Of a stretch of DNA of 5,660 nucleotides, positions 1-5,660 are shown in pieces. Position numbers and translations under genes: made by a program. Position 1 is the first letter of the stretch. Every line of letters starts with the position of its first letter. The notes under the pieces are model-generated. The model made no database searches and was not told where the DNA came from. It saw only the letters and a list, made by a program, of their open reading frames with translations. The DNA lies in the NCBI GenBank assembly GCA_030642845.1, contig DAOWMZ010000153.1:1-5660 (forward strand), read 5' to 3'. Source of the stretch: Candidatus Zixiibacteriota bacterium. GTDB taxonomy: Bacteria > Zixibacteria > MSB-5A5 > GN15 > FEB-12.

Positions 1-57
1 CAAAATAATTTCATAAAAGAGGGGGATTATCCCAAGAGAATATGGCTTATTTCCTGA
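1..57 (+). other. possible 3' end of an upstream gene
   Basis: Reading from base 1, the first frame stays open for 18 codons and ends in TGA at 55-57, giving a tail that ends in YPKRIWLIS. The other two forward frames hit stops within the first few codons. Eighteen open codons can easily arise by chance in AT-rich DNA, so this is only a hint that a + strand gene ends here. No family can be assigned from so short a piece. Confidence 0.22.
23..33. repeat. short perfect palindrome GGGAT-T-ATCCC
   Basis: Five-base arms (23-27 and 29-33) flank a single central T. It lies about 60 bases upstream of the candidate -35 element and has no following T-run, so it is not a terminator. It could be a half-size operator or may simply lie inside the end of an upstream gene. 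Only the symmetry is directly seen. Confidence 0.25.
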
Positions 58-92
58 TAATTATTAAATATTTAAAAAACGAACTATGGTAG

Positions 93-121
93 TTGAAATT
101 CGGATTAGATTATCTTACATT
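93..121 (+). promoter_or_regulatory. candidate sigma-70-type promoter for the operon
   Basis: TTGAAA at 93-98 matches the -35 consensus at five of six positions. It is followed after 17 bases by TACATT at 116-121, which matches the -10 consensus at four of six. Transcription would begin near 128, leaving a leader of roughly 40 bases before the ATG at 171. The spacing is ideal, but such matches are common in AT-rich DNA, and an upstream promoter beyond the window is equally possible. Confidence 0.35.
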
Positions 122-158
122 TGCAAGTAAAATGTTATAACAATTGCCGGAAAGAAGT

Positions 159-164
159 GAGGAG
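159..164 (+). promoter_or_regulatory. ribosome binding site deciding the start of the lead gene
   Basis: GAGGAG sits six bases before the ATG at 171. It settles the start at 171 rather than at the in-frame TTG at 144, which has no comparable purine run before it and would place this Shine-Dalgarno sequence inside the coding region. Confidence 0.8.
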
Positions 165-170
165 CAAAAT

Positions 171-1403
171 ATGCATTTTAATCTTTTAAGCGACAAAGAT
201 CTCAAAGCAATCGACAATCTTATTGATGCCTATGGCGGTGCTAAAGCAATCAATGAAAAAGTCATTGCCATGCAGGATTACGAAACCAGAAAAAAAATAG
301 CCAGTGAAAAGGGTTTTGGAGATCTTCTTGAAAAAGCCGAAGGGCATATCAAAGATTTCCCCAAAGTCGAAGATTTTATTGCCAAAGAAAATATCAAAGT
401 GTCCAAGCCGGGTGTTTGTACTACTCAGGTTTCCGGTTTTCAGGGTGCTTATGTTACGGCTGATTGTATAAAGAGATTAGCCGAGAATGGCAAAGTTCTC
501 TTTCCAACAGAAATGATTTCGGTAGTTGCCCTTACCGATCATTATGTTTACAGCGGCGATCTTCTAACCACACTGGCTATGGCGGAAAATTTGCTCAAAG
601 CAAGTAAATTCTGCTCTGCTAATCTCGTTACAACTCCTCTTCCCGAAGAACGATTTGCCAAAATTGAAAAAATCACCGGTGAAAAATTTGACCGACGTGA
701 TTTAGGCGATGGCACCAGCCAGTTGATTTTGAAAAATATGGGAACAGCATTTGGTAACTTTGGAGGAATTGAGGTCGGAGATAACAACCATCTGGTCTAT
801 TTAGATGGAATCCTGAGATCATCACTTGAAACCGGAGCTAATTTTTTCCTTAATCCAAGCTGGTCAACAATTATTGCTGCCTGCTACTGGGGAAGAGAAA
901 TTCCGGCAGTCAGCTTTAAAATATCGATGCTTCTCTCTACTCAGAATGCGATTCAGTTCCGAATGTTAATGAACATTGTCAAAGAATTCCTCCGAGATGA
1001 CGGCACTACTCCTCTTTATGAAATCAATATTGGCAATGCCGCCAGCCCGGAAACATTTATACAATGTGCCGAAGAATTAAAAGCCTCCGGCCTTCCGAAT
1101 ATTTCATTAGCCGCTCATTTGAGAATCAATCCTGATCTTGGTATGGAAGGATTCAACTGGACTGATAATGCTTATAAGGTTCTGGATAATGGCACAGATA
1201 TAACTATCAAGTATGAAAGCGATGGAACTGCGCGTCCTTATGATACGATGGAAACTTATTTCCTTACCGATGCTGAACGGGACGAGAAAGCAAAACTGAT
1301 CGGTGATGTTATTTATCATAAATGTATTCGTTGTGATAAAGATGCTAAAGAAATTATGCGCCGGGGTCATAAAGCGATCTATGCTGGAATTGCATACAAG
1401 TAG
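171..1403 (+). CDS. unrecognised 410-residue soluble protein, first gene of a dehydrogenase operon
   Basis: I do not recognise the family. The frame is clearly coding: 410 codons, a good Shine-Dalgarno sequence, and a cupin gene starting only 12 bases after the stop. The protein looks cytosolic, with no signal peptide or membrane segment. Residues 1-75 are charged and mainly helical. Residues 80-330 alternate hydrophobic strands and helices with many small glycine-rich turns, including RRDLGDGT (175-182) and GNFGGIEVGD (205-214), in keeping with an alpha/beta enzyme fold, possibly a barrel. Polar clusters that could form an active site include TDH (122-124), FLNPSW (226-231) and HLRINPD (316-322). 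Near the C-terminus lies HKCIRC (383-388), an HxCxxC pattern that could bind a metal or be redox active. Its place ahead of homoserine and aldehyde dehydrogenase genes suggests that it is a metabolic enzyme supplying their substrate; this is inference only. Confidence 0.9.
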   Translation: MHFNLLSDKDLKAIDNLIDAYGGAKAINEKVIAMQDYETRKKIASEKGFGDLLEKAEGHIKDFPKVEDFIAKENIKVSKPGVCTTQVSGFQGAYVTADCIKRLAENGKVLFPTEMISVVALTDHYVYSGDLLTTLAMAENLLKASKFCSANLVTTPLPEERFAKIEKITGEKFDRRDLGDGTSQLILKNMGTAFGNFGGIEVGDNNHLVYLDGILRSSLETGANFFLNPSWSTIIAACYWGREIPAVSFKISMLLSTQNAIQFRMLMNIVKEFLRDDGTTPLYEINIGNAASPETFIQCAEELKASGLPNISLAAHLRINPDLGMEGFNWTDNAYKVLDNGTDITIKYESDGTARPYDTMETYFLTDAERDEKAKLIGDVIYHKCIRCDKDAKEIMRRGHKAIYAGIAYK

Positions 1404-1415
1404 AAGGTTAATATT

Positions 1416-1784
1416 ATGAGTGATATTAAGAAAGAATGGGACAACACCGTTTATCCTGATCTGATAAGGAATCTTCCCGAAGCAGACATACCTGTAGAAG
1501 GAGTTCGGGGATGGCTAATGCAGAGCAGTGATAAGCAAATTGTTTTTTTCGATATACAACCTACGGCTGTTGTTCCGCCTCATTCGCATTGTGCCCAATG
1601 GGGTATGGTGATCGATGGTGAGATGTCTTTAACTATCGGCGGTGAAACAAAAGTTTATAAAAAAGGTGACAATTATTTTATACCGGAAGGTGTGGAGCAT
1701 TCGGCGAAATTTCATTCACAAGTATTTGTGATTGATATGTTTGATGCCCCCGATCGCTACAGTCCACGAAGTGTGGTTAATTAA
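1416..1784 (+). CDS. small single-domain cupin protein
   Basis: A 122-residue protein made almost entirely of one cupin_2-type beta-barrel. Motif 1 is PPHSHCAQWG (54-63) leading into the IDGEMSLTIGGE strand pair. Motif 2 is IPEGVEHSA (89-97). The metal ligands expected from the family are His56, His58 and His95. The usual glutamate four residues after the first motif-1 histidine region is replaced by Gln61, a 2-His-1-Gln-1-His arrangement also compatible with metal binding. Small cupins act as isomerases, dioxygenases, sugar-binding or sensor proteins, and sequence alone does not say which. The Shine-Dalgarno sequence AGAAGG (1402-1407) overlaps the stop codon of the preceding gene, so the two are in one transcript. 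The N-terminal 30 residues form a non-barrel lead-in. A role in the same pathway as the flanking enzymes is inferred from operon position. Confidence 0.92.
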   Translation: MSDIKKEWDNTVYPDLIRNLPEADIPVEGVRGWLMQSSDKQIVFFDIQPTAVVPPHSHCAQWGMVIDGEMSLTIGGETKVYKKGDNYFIPEGVEHSAKFHSQVFVIDMFDAPDRYSPRSVVN

Positions 1785-1808
1785 TAATACTATTACTTTT
1801 AAAATTTT

Positions 1809-1814
1809 AGGAGA
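1809..1814 (+). promoter_or_regulatory. ribosome binding site deciding the start of the homoserine dehydrogenase gene
   Basis: AGGAGA lies seven bases before the ATG at 1822. An in-frame ATG also occurs at 1732, but it lies inside the cupin gene, has no Shine-Dalgarno sequence, and would add 30 residues that break the usual start of a Rossmann fold only a few residues before its glycine motif. Confidence 0.85.
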
Positions 1815-1821
1815 TAAATTA

Positions 1822-2841
1822 ATGCGATTATTACTGTTAGGATTCGGAACGGTTGGACAGGGTCTGGCCGAACTTATTCTTGAGAAGGGTGATGAGATTT
1901 CAAAAACCTACGGATTCGATATCACTGTTGTCGGAATTTCCGACATGCTCAAAGGGAGTTTATACAATCAGGATGGAATCGATTTGCAAGCCGCTCTTGA
2001 TGCGGTAAAAAAAGATGTAAAGATTGATACATTGCCGGGTAAGTACGATGGCGATGCGTTAAGTATGGTTAAGTCTGCTGATGCCGACATGATGGTCGAG
2101 ATGACTTACACTGACATCAAAACCGCCGAACCGGCTACCTCCCATATCAGAGCCGCTCTTGAAAAAGGAATGCATGTGACCACTACTAATAAAGGTCCGG
2201 TAGCATTGTTTTTCCAGGATCTTGCTAAACTTGCAAAAGCGAAAAACGCTTTATTTCTCTATGAAGGAACAGTTATCAGTGGTACGCCCCTATTAAATCT
2301 GGTTAGAGAAACATTGGCCGGTTGTGAAATAAAAGAAGTAAAAGGGATTCTCAACGGCACTACAAATTATATCCTTTCCAAGATGGAAGAAGGGATGTCC
2401 TATGATGTTGCTCTCAAAAAAGCACAGGAATTAGGATATGCTGAAGCTGTCCCGGATGCTGATGTTTTAGGTTGGGATGCTCTGGCAAAAGCTACTATTA
2501 TAGCCAATGCTATTTTTGGATATGACAGCAAGCCGAGCGATTTCTCCTGCAAAGGAATAACAGAGATTACTGCCGAAGCTATCACCGAAGCTAAAGCTCG
2601 CGGCAAAAGATTTAAGCTGATAGGAAAAGTAACAAGAGAAGGCAACAAGGTTGTCGGGAGTGTCGCTCCGGAAGAAATTGATATGACTCATCCATTAGCA
2701 GGAATTATGGGTGCAACAAATGCTGTTTCAGTAACGACTGATGCTCTTGGTGATGTAACAATTGTTGGTCCGGGAGCAGGTAAAATTGAAACCGGTTACA
2801 GCACTCTGGTTGATATTATCCATGTGGGAGGAAGAAAATGA
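1822..2841 (+). CDS. hom: homoserine dehydrogenase-family NAD(P)-dependent oxidoreductase, short form without ACT domain
   Basis: Homoserine dehydrogenases interconvert homoserine and aspartate 4-semialdehyde with NAD(P)H in the cytosol. The 339-residue protein starts with a Rossmann fold bearing GFGTVGQG (7-14). Then come VEMTYTD (92-98), the family-typical TTNKGPVAL (121-129) with Lys124, and the substrate-domain signature GILNGTTNYIL (175-185). The segment LGYAEAVPDADVLGWDALAK (204-223) holds Glu208, Asp214, Asp219 and Lys223, which correspond to substrate-binding and catalytic residues known in characterised homoserine dehydrogenases. The family often shows ADP or PDP where this protein has AVP, a small deviation. 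The protein ends after the catalytic domain, so the regulatory ACT domain of longer biosynthetic forms is absent; archaeal and some bacterial enzymes are similarly short. No thrB, thrC, asd or aspartokinase gene is adjacent. A related hydroxy acid may therefore be the real substrate, although the conserved residues support homoserine itself. Confidence 0.88.
   Translation: MRLLLLGFGTVGQGLAELILEKGDEISKTYGFDITVVGISDMLKGSLYNQDGIDLQAALDAVKKDVKIDTLPGKYDGDALSMVKSADADMMVEMTYTDIKTAEPATSHIRAALEKGMHVTTTNKGPVALFFQDLAKLAKAKNALFLYEGTVISGTPLLNLVRETLAGCEIKEVKGILNGTTNYILSKMEEGMSYDVALKKAQELGYAEAVPDADVLGWDALAKATIIANAIFGYDSKPSDFSCKGITEITAEAITEAKARGKRFKLIGKVTREGNKVVGSVAPEEIDMTHPLAGIMGATNAVSVTTDALGDVTIVGPGAGKIETGYSTLVDIIHVGGRK
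2827..2832 (+). promoter_or_regulatory. ribosome binding site inside the end of the dehydrogenase gene, with ATGA overlap
   Basis: GGAGGA lies five bases before the ATG at 2838, within the last codons of the upstream gene. The start codon overlaps the upstream TGA (2839-2841) as ATGA, the classic arrangement for translational coupling. A second in-frame ATG at 2844 is less well spaced. Confidence 0.8.
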
Positions 2842-4259
2842 AAATGCTTTTAAACGGTCAATGGGTGGATCGCGATGATAAAATCGACGTTATAGATCCC
2901 TTTGACAATTCCGTTATAGATACTGTCCCCAGTGCTAATGCCGAAGATTGCGAGCTTGCCTTAGCTTCAGCAGTTAAAGGTTTTGAAGTAACCAAAAAGA
3001 TGACTGTCTATGATCGGGCACAGATTCTTTTTAAAGCGGCTAATCTTTTATCAGAAAGATTGGAAGAGTTCGCCACGATAATCGCTCGCGAAGGTTCCAA
3101 GACTATCAAAGAAGCCCGCAAGGAAGCCTCGCGATGTGTCAACACTATCACCTGCTCCGCCGAAGAAGCCAAACGGATTCTTGGCGAAACTATTCCCTGG
3201 GATTCATTCCCGGGTGGTGAGAAACGACGTGGTTATTACTATCGTTTCCCGATAGGTGTTATTCTGGCAATCACACCTTTTAATGATCCTCTTAATCTTG
3301 TTGCTCATAAACTCGGTCCGGCAATAGCCGCCGGTAACTCGGTAATTTTGAAACCGGCAACTGTCACACCTCTCTCAGCGATTAAATTGGTTGAAGTATT
3401 ATTAGAAGCCGGTCTTCCGGAGAATGCAATTCAGGTTGTGACCGGTTACGGTTCGGTTATCGGTGATCCTCTTGTCAGCGATGAACGGGTGCGGATGATT
3501 TCATTTACTGGTGGAGTCGAAGCAGGGAAACATATTGCAGGTAAAGCTGGGATCAAAAAGATTGGAATGGAATTAGGTTCCAATTCGCCGGTTATTGTCT
3601 GGAAAGATGCTGATTTGGATCTGGCAGTTGAATCATGCGTATCCGGCTCATTCTGGGCTGCTGGTCAAAACTGTATTGGCGTGCAAAGACTGCTGATTCA
3701 CAAAGATATCTATGATGAATTCAAAAAACGATTTATCGAATTGACTAATAAATACAAAATCGGCGACAAACTCAAAGAAGATACCGATATGGGTCCGATG
3801 ATCACCGAGAAGGAAGCAATCAGGGTCGAAAATTGGGTCAAGGATGCGGTTGATAAGGGTGCTAAAATCCTCACCGGTGGAACACGTGAAGGAGCTCTTT
3901 ATGCACCGACCGCATTGGAAAACCTTTCATCTGAAGCGACTATCCATTGCGAAGAAGTGTTCGGACCGACAGTCAATTTCTACAAAATAGATGATCTTGA
4001 CAAAGCTATAGCAGAAGCCAATTCCCTGCCATATGGCTTATTGGCGGCTATTTTTACCAGCAATGTCGATGTTGCTTTTAAAGCAGCTTATGATCTTGAT
4101 TGCGGTGGGGTGATGATCAACGATTCCACTGATTATCGTTTGGATTCAATGCCATTTGGTGGTGTTAAATATTCCGGTTTGGGTCGTGAAGGTCTCAAAT
4201 TCTCTTTGCAGGAAATGACTGAACCCAAAGTGATTTGCTTTAATTTGCCGAATATTTAG
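2838..4259 (+). CDS. NAD(P)-dependent aldehyde dehydrogenase, lactaldehyde/phosphonoacetaldehyde-like branch
   Basis: A full-length (473-residue) member of the aldehyde dehydrogenase superfamily, which oxidises aldehydes to carboxylic acids with NAD(P)+. Visible landmarks are TPFNDPLN (146-153) with the oxyanion Asn149; NSVILKPA (167-174) with the cofactor-binding Lys172; SFTGG (222-226); MELGSNSP (244-251) with the general base Glu245; and AAGQNCIGVQR (274-284) with the catalytic Cys279. Later come EEVFGP around residues 374-379 and MPFGGVKYSGLGREG near 438-452. The NC-I-x-VQR pattern and the C-terminal motif resemble lactaldehyde, sulfolactaldehyde, phosphonoacetaldehyde and non-phosphorylating glyceraldehyde-3-phosphate dehydrogenases more than betaine-aldehyde types; the substrate remains unknown. 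The second active-site motif reads ELGS where many relatives have ELGG. Four-base overlap with the homoserine dehydrogenase-type gene suggests equimolar synthesis and consecutive steps, with the aldehyde product of one being the substrate of the other. Confidence 0.95.
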   Translation: MKMLLNGQWVDRDDKIDVIDPFDNSVIDTVPSANAEDCELALASAVKGFEVTKKMTVYDRAQILFKAANLLSERLEEFATIIAREGSKTIKEARKEASRCVNTITCSAEEAKRILGETIPWDSFPGGEKRRGYYYRFPIGVILAITPFNDPLNLVAHKLGPAIAAGNSVILKPATVTPLSAIKLVEVLLEAGLPENAIQVVTGYGSVIGDPLVSDERVRMISFTGGVEAGKHIAGKAGIKKIGMELGSNSPVIVWKDADLDLAVESCVSGSFWAAGQNCIGVQRLLIHKDIYDEFKKRFIELTNKYKIGDKLKEDTDMGPMITEKEAIRVENWVKDAVDKGAKILTGGTREGALYAPTALENLSSEATIHCEEVFGPTVNFYKIDDLDKAIAEANSLPYGLLAAIFTSNVDVAFKAAYDLDCGGVMINDSTDYRLDSMPFGGVKYSGLGREGLKFSLQEMTEPKVICFNLPNI

Positions 4260-4283
4260 ACATTCTCTTATTGTTATAAATAT

Positions 4284-4315
4284 ACCCGGGTAAAATTATA
4301 TTTACTCGGGTTTTT
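4284..4315 (+). terminator. Rho-independent terminator of the operon
   Basis: An 11-base-pair stem (4284-4294 with 4301-4311), containing one G-T wobble, closes a six-base loop. Its CCCGGG/CTCGGG core is followed directly by a run of T ending at 4315. It starts 25 bases after the stop codon of the aldehyde dehydrogenase gene, so it marks the end of the four-gene transcript. The absence of a matching A-rich run before the left arm argues against strong bidirectional action. Confidence 0.92.
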
Positions 4316-4320
4316 CTTAC

Positions 4321-4501
4321 CAGTCAATCACAGAAATCCCACAATGATTTTATTTCATCTGTAACATTATTGCACAGTTAGCCGATAAATATTAATAACA
4401 ATTTGTCCATACTGTTCATGTTTGATAATTGTAATAGGAATGAGGGCAAACTAGAAATTAACAATATTTAGGACAATTACTCTTTATATGATGAGAATAA
4501 T
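4321..4501. other. AT-rich intergenic region before the FapA-like gene
   Basis: All forward frames are broken by stops, and no RNA gene or long repeat is visible. The region must carry the promoter of the downstream gene, because a terminator precedes it. A weak candidate is TTGTCC (4403-4408) followed after 17 bases by TAATTG (4426-4431). A seven-base inverted pair, TAATTGT (4426-4432) and ACAATTA (4473-4479), flanks its downstream side and might be an operator, but chance is a fair alternative in such AT-rich DNA. Confidence 0.4.
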
Positions 4502-5660
4502 ATGGAAGATGTCGGAAAAGTAAAAATTAAGAAAACTATCTCTCGATGCAAGCTGAAAATTACTGAAGATAATATTGCTGTATTGATGTCATGTAATGCT
4601 GAGTTAGCTAATCATCAGGACATCCTTTTAGATGATATAAGAGCATTTATGAGGGAATATGGTATCAAAGGTGAATTCGATGAACAAAATTTACTTTCAG
4701 CATTAGAGAACAGGGAGAGCGATGAAGAAGGCATAACTGATCTTGTTATAGTAAGAGGTGAAGGACCTGCATTGCCTAAAGACGGCAAAATGGAATGGTT
4801 AAAAGATTACTTTGCTGAAGGGTACTATGTCGATCCGAAAACAAAAGCAATTGATTATCGACAAAAAGCTGAACTGCTAAATGTGAATGAAGGAGACAAT
4901 CTGGTAAAAATAATTCCGGAATGTGTGGGAGAAGAAGGTCGAGATGTATATGGCATGGTGATACGGGTTCCATCTCCAAAAAAGGTTGTGCTTAGAGCTG
5001 GTCCTAATGTAGAATGGGATGAGGAAAGTAATACATATAAAGCCAGATGCTCCGGTCGTTTGAGTTATAAAGGATCAACGCTGGATGTTCATACTTTTTA
5101 TCGTATTTCCGGAGATGTTGGACCGGAAACTGGTAACATTCAACATAATGGCCACGTTGAGATTAATGGTGAAGTCGTTTCGAATTTTAAGGTAGAAGCC
5201 ACTGGTGATATTTTAATAAAAGGATTAGTCGGTGCTTGTGATATTGTATGCGGTGGAGATCTAACAATTAAAGGTGGTATAAACGGGAGTATTAAAAATA
5301 AAATAATTGTAAATGGTAACGCTGATTTTAAATACTGCAACAATGCTATTATTGAATGTGAAGGTGATATTTTTGTTAAAGTAGAGGTACATCAAAGTCA
5401 ATTTTATTGCTGTGGAAAAGTAATCTGTAATGGCGTAATAATGAGCAGCAAAGTCATGGCTGCAGAAGGAATTATAGTCAACGAAGTCGGTTCAAAAACC
5501 AGCTCCGAAACATCGCTCATTTCCGGAGTGGATTATAAACTGCTTAAATCAGTTAAGAAAATCACAGAGGAAAGAAATATTACAAAAAAAGATTTGAAAA
5601 TTTATAAAATCAATCATAAAAAGATCAAACAAATGGGCAATATCCAGAATAATAAACAAA
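4502..5660 (+). CDS. FapA (DUF342) family beta-helix protein, cut by the window end
   Basis: An open frame of 386 codons runs off the window without a stop. Residues 1-100 form the alpha/beta N-terminal part, ending in VRGEGPALPKDGKMEW (84-99). Next come the family hallmarks IDYR (117-120), GDNLVKIIPECVGEEGRDVYG (130-151 region), and SGDVGPETGNIQHNG (203-217). From about 215 to 335 short repeats of the type V-x-I-x-G-x-V-x-x-x-x-x-V-x-A-x-GDI predict a right-handed polymerised beta-helix. Residues 343-386 are lysine-rich and helical, as at the start of the coiled-coil tail seen in this family; the rest lies outside the window. Family members include Vibrio FapA, linked to glucose-dependent control and membrane or polar localisation, but most are uncharacterised. 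The start is the only ATG before the in-frame stop at 4469; its Shine-Dalgarno sequence (GAG at 4493-4495) is weak. Seven of eleven cysteines cluster at 246-309. It is not part of the preceding operon. Confidence 0.88.
   Translation, partial: MEDVGKVKIKKTISRCKLKITEDNIAVLMSCNAELANHQDILLDDIRAFMREYGIKGEFDEQNLLSALENRESDEEGITDLVIVRGEGPALPKDGKMEWLKDYFAEGYYVDPKTKAIDYRQKAELLNVNEGDNLVKIIPECVGEEGRDVYGMVIRVPSPKKVVLRAGPNVEWDEESNTYKARCSGRLSYKGSTLDVHTFYRISGDVGPETGNIQHNGHVEINGEVVSNFKVEATGDILIKGLVGACDIVCGGDLTIKGGINGSIKNKIIVNGNADFKYCNNAIIECEGDIFVKVEVHQSQFYCCGKVICNGVIMSSKVMAAEGIIVNEVGSKTSSETSLISGVDYKLLKSVKKITEERNITKKDLKIYKINHKKIKQMGNIQNNKQ

Noticed and set aside
144..170. TTG at 144 as an upstream start of the lead gene, adding nine residues
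   Set aside because: It has no Shine-Dalgarno sequence, and the good GAGGAG at 159-164 points to the ATG at 171.
1..170. Riboswitch or attenuator in the leader
   Set aside because: Apart from the 11-base palindrome at 23-33 there is no stable stem, conserved aptamer-like motif or T-run-ended hairpin before the first gene.
548..787. Minus-strand open frame of 79 codons
   Set aside because: It lies wholly inside the lead gene, has no recognisable domain, and its composition is that of the antisense of a coding frame.
1107..1370. Minus-strand open frame of 87 codons
   Set aside because: It is antisense to the conserved-looking C-terminal part of the lead gene, with no family resemblance or support from neighbours.
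1732..1821. ATG at 1732 as the start of the homoserine dehydrogenase-type gene
   Set aside because: It overlaps the cupin gene, lacks a Shine-Dalgarno sequence, and adds residues not expected before a Rossmann fold. The ATG at 1822 is preceded by AGGAGA.
2400..2691. Two overlapping minus-strand open frames
   Set aside because: Both are antisense to the catalytic domain of the homoserine dehydrogenase-type gene and encode nothing recognisable.
4776..5343. Two minus-strand open frames of 67 codons each
   Set aside because: They are antisense to the FapA-like gene, whose forward frame shows clear family motifs throughout.
5150..5520. Repeating protein pattern considered as a DNA tandem repeat
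   Set aside because: The periodicity is at the amino-acid level (beta-helix rungs with GDI and V-x-I-x-G steps); the bases themselves are not repeated.

Overview
The window reads as a moderately AT-rich bacterial chromosome segment. Genes are tightly packed, start at ATG behind purine-rich Shine-Dalgarno sequences, and are closed by an intrinsic terminator. No rRNA, tRNA, insertion sequence, CRISPR array or phage gene is visible. The genus cannot be read from the sequence. The last gene belongs to a family (FapA/DUF342) found in many, often motile, bacterial phyla, which does not narrow it much.

Region 1 (about 1-170) is a leader. It may hold the last 18 codons of an upstream gene, a short perfect palindrome, a plausible sigma-70-type promoter and a strong ribosome binding site.

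Region 2 (171-4259) is one four-gene operon on the + strand: (i) a 410-residue protein of a family I do not recognise; (ii) a 122-residue single-domain cupin; (iii) a 339-residue homoserine dehydrogenase-type enzyme lacking the C-terminal ACT domain; (iv) a 473-residue NAD(P)-dependent aldehyde dehydrogenase of the lactaldehyde/phosphonoacetaldehyde-like branch. Genes (iii) and (iv) overlap by four bases (ATGA) and are probably translationally coupled. A hairpin with a T-tract at 4284-4315 ends the operon. The gene set suggests a small metabolic pathway in which a hydroxy compound is oxidised to a (semi)aldehyde by (iii) and then to an acid by (iv), with (i) acting upstream and the cupin in an accessory, isomerase or dioxygenase role. 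This is inference: no substrate can be read from the sequence, and none of the usual threonine/methionine pathway neighbours is present.

Region 3 (4260-4501) is intergenic: the terminator, then AT-rich DNA with no convincing gene. Region 4 (4502 to the window end) is a 3'-truncated gene for a FapA/DUF342 beta-helix protein. It is functionally unrelated to the operon and is visibly more AT-rich and cysteine-rich than expected.

The most interesting item is the operon itself, and in particular its unrecognised lead protein.
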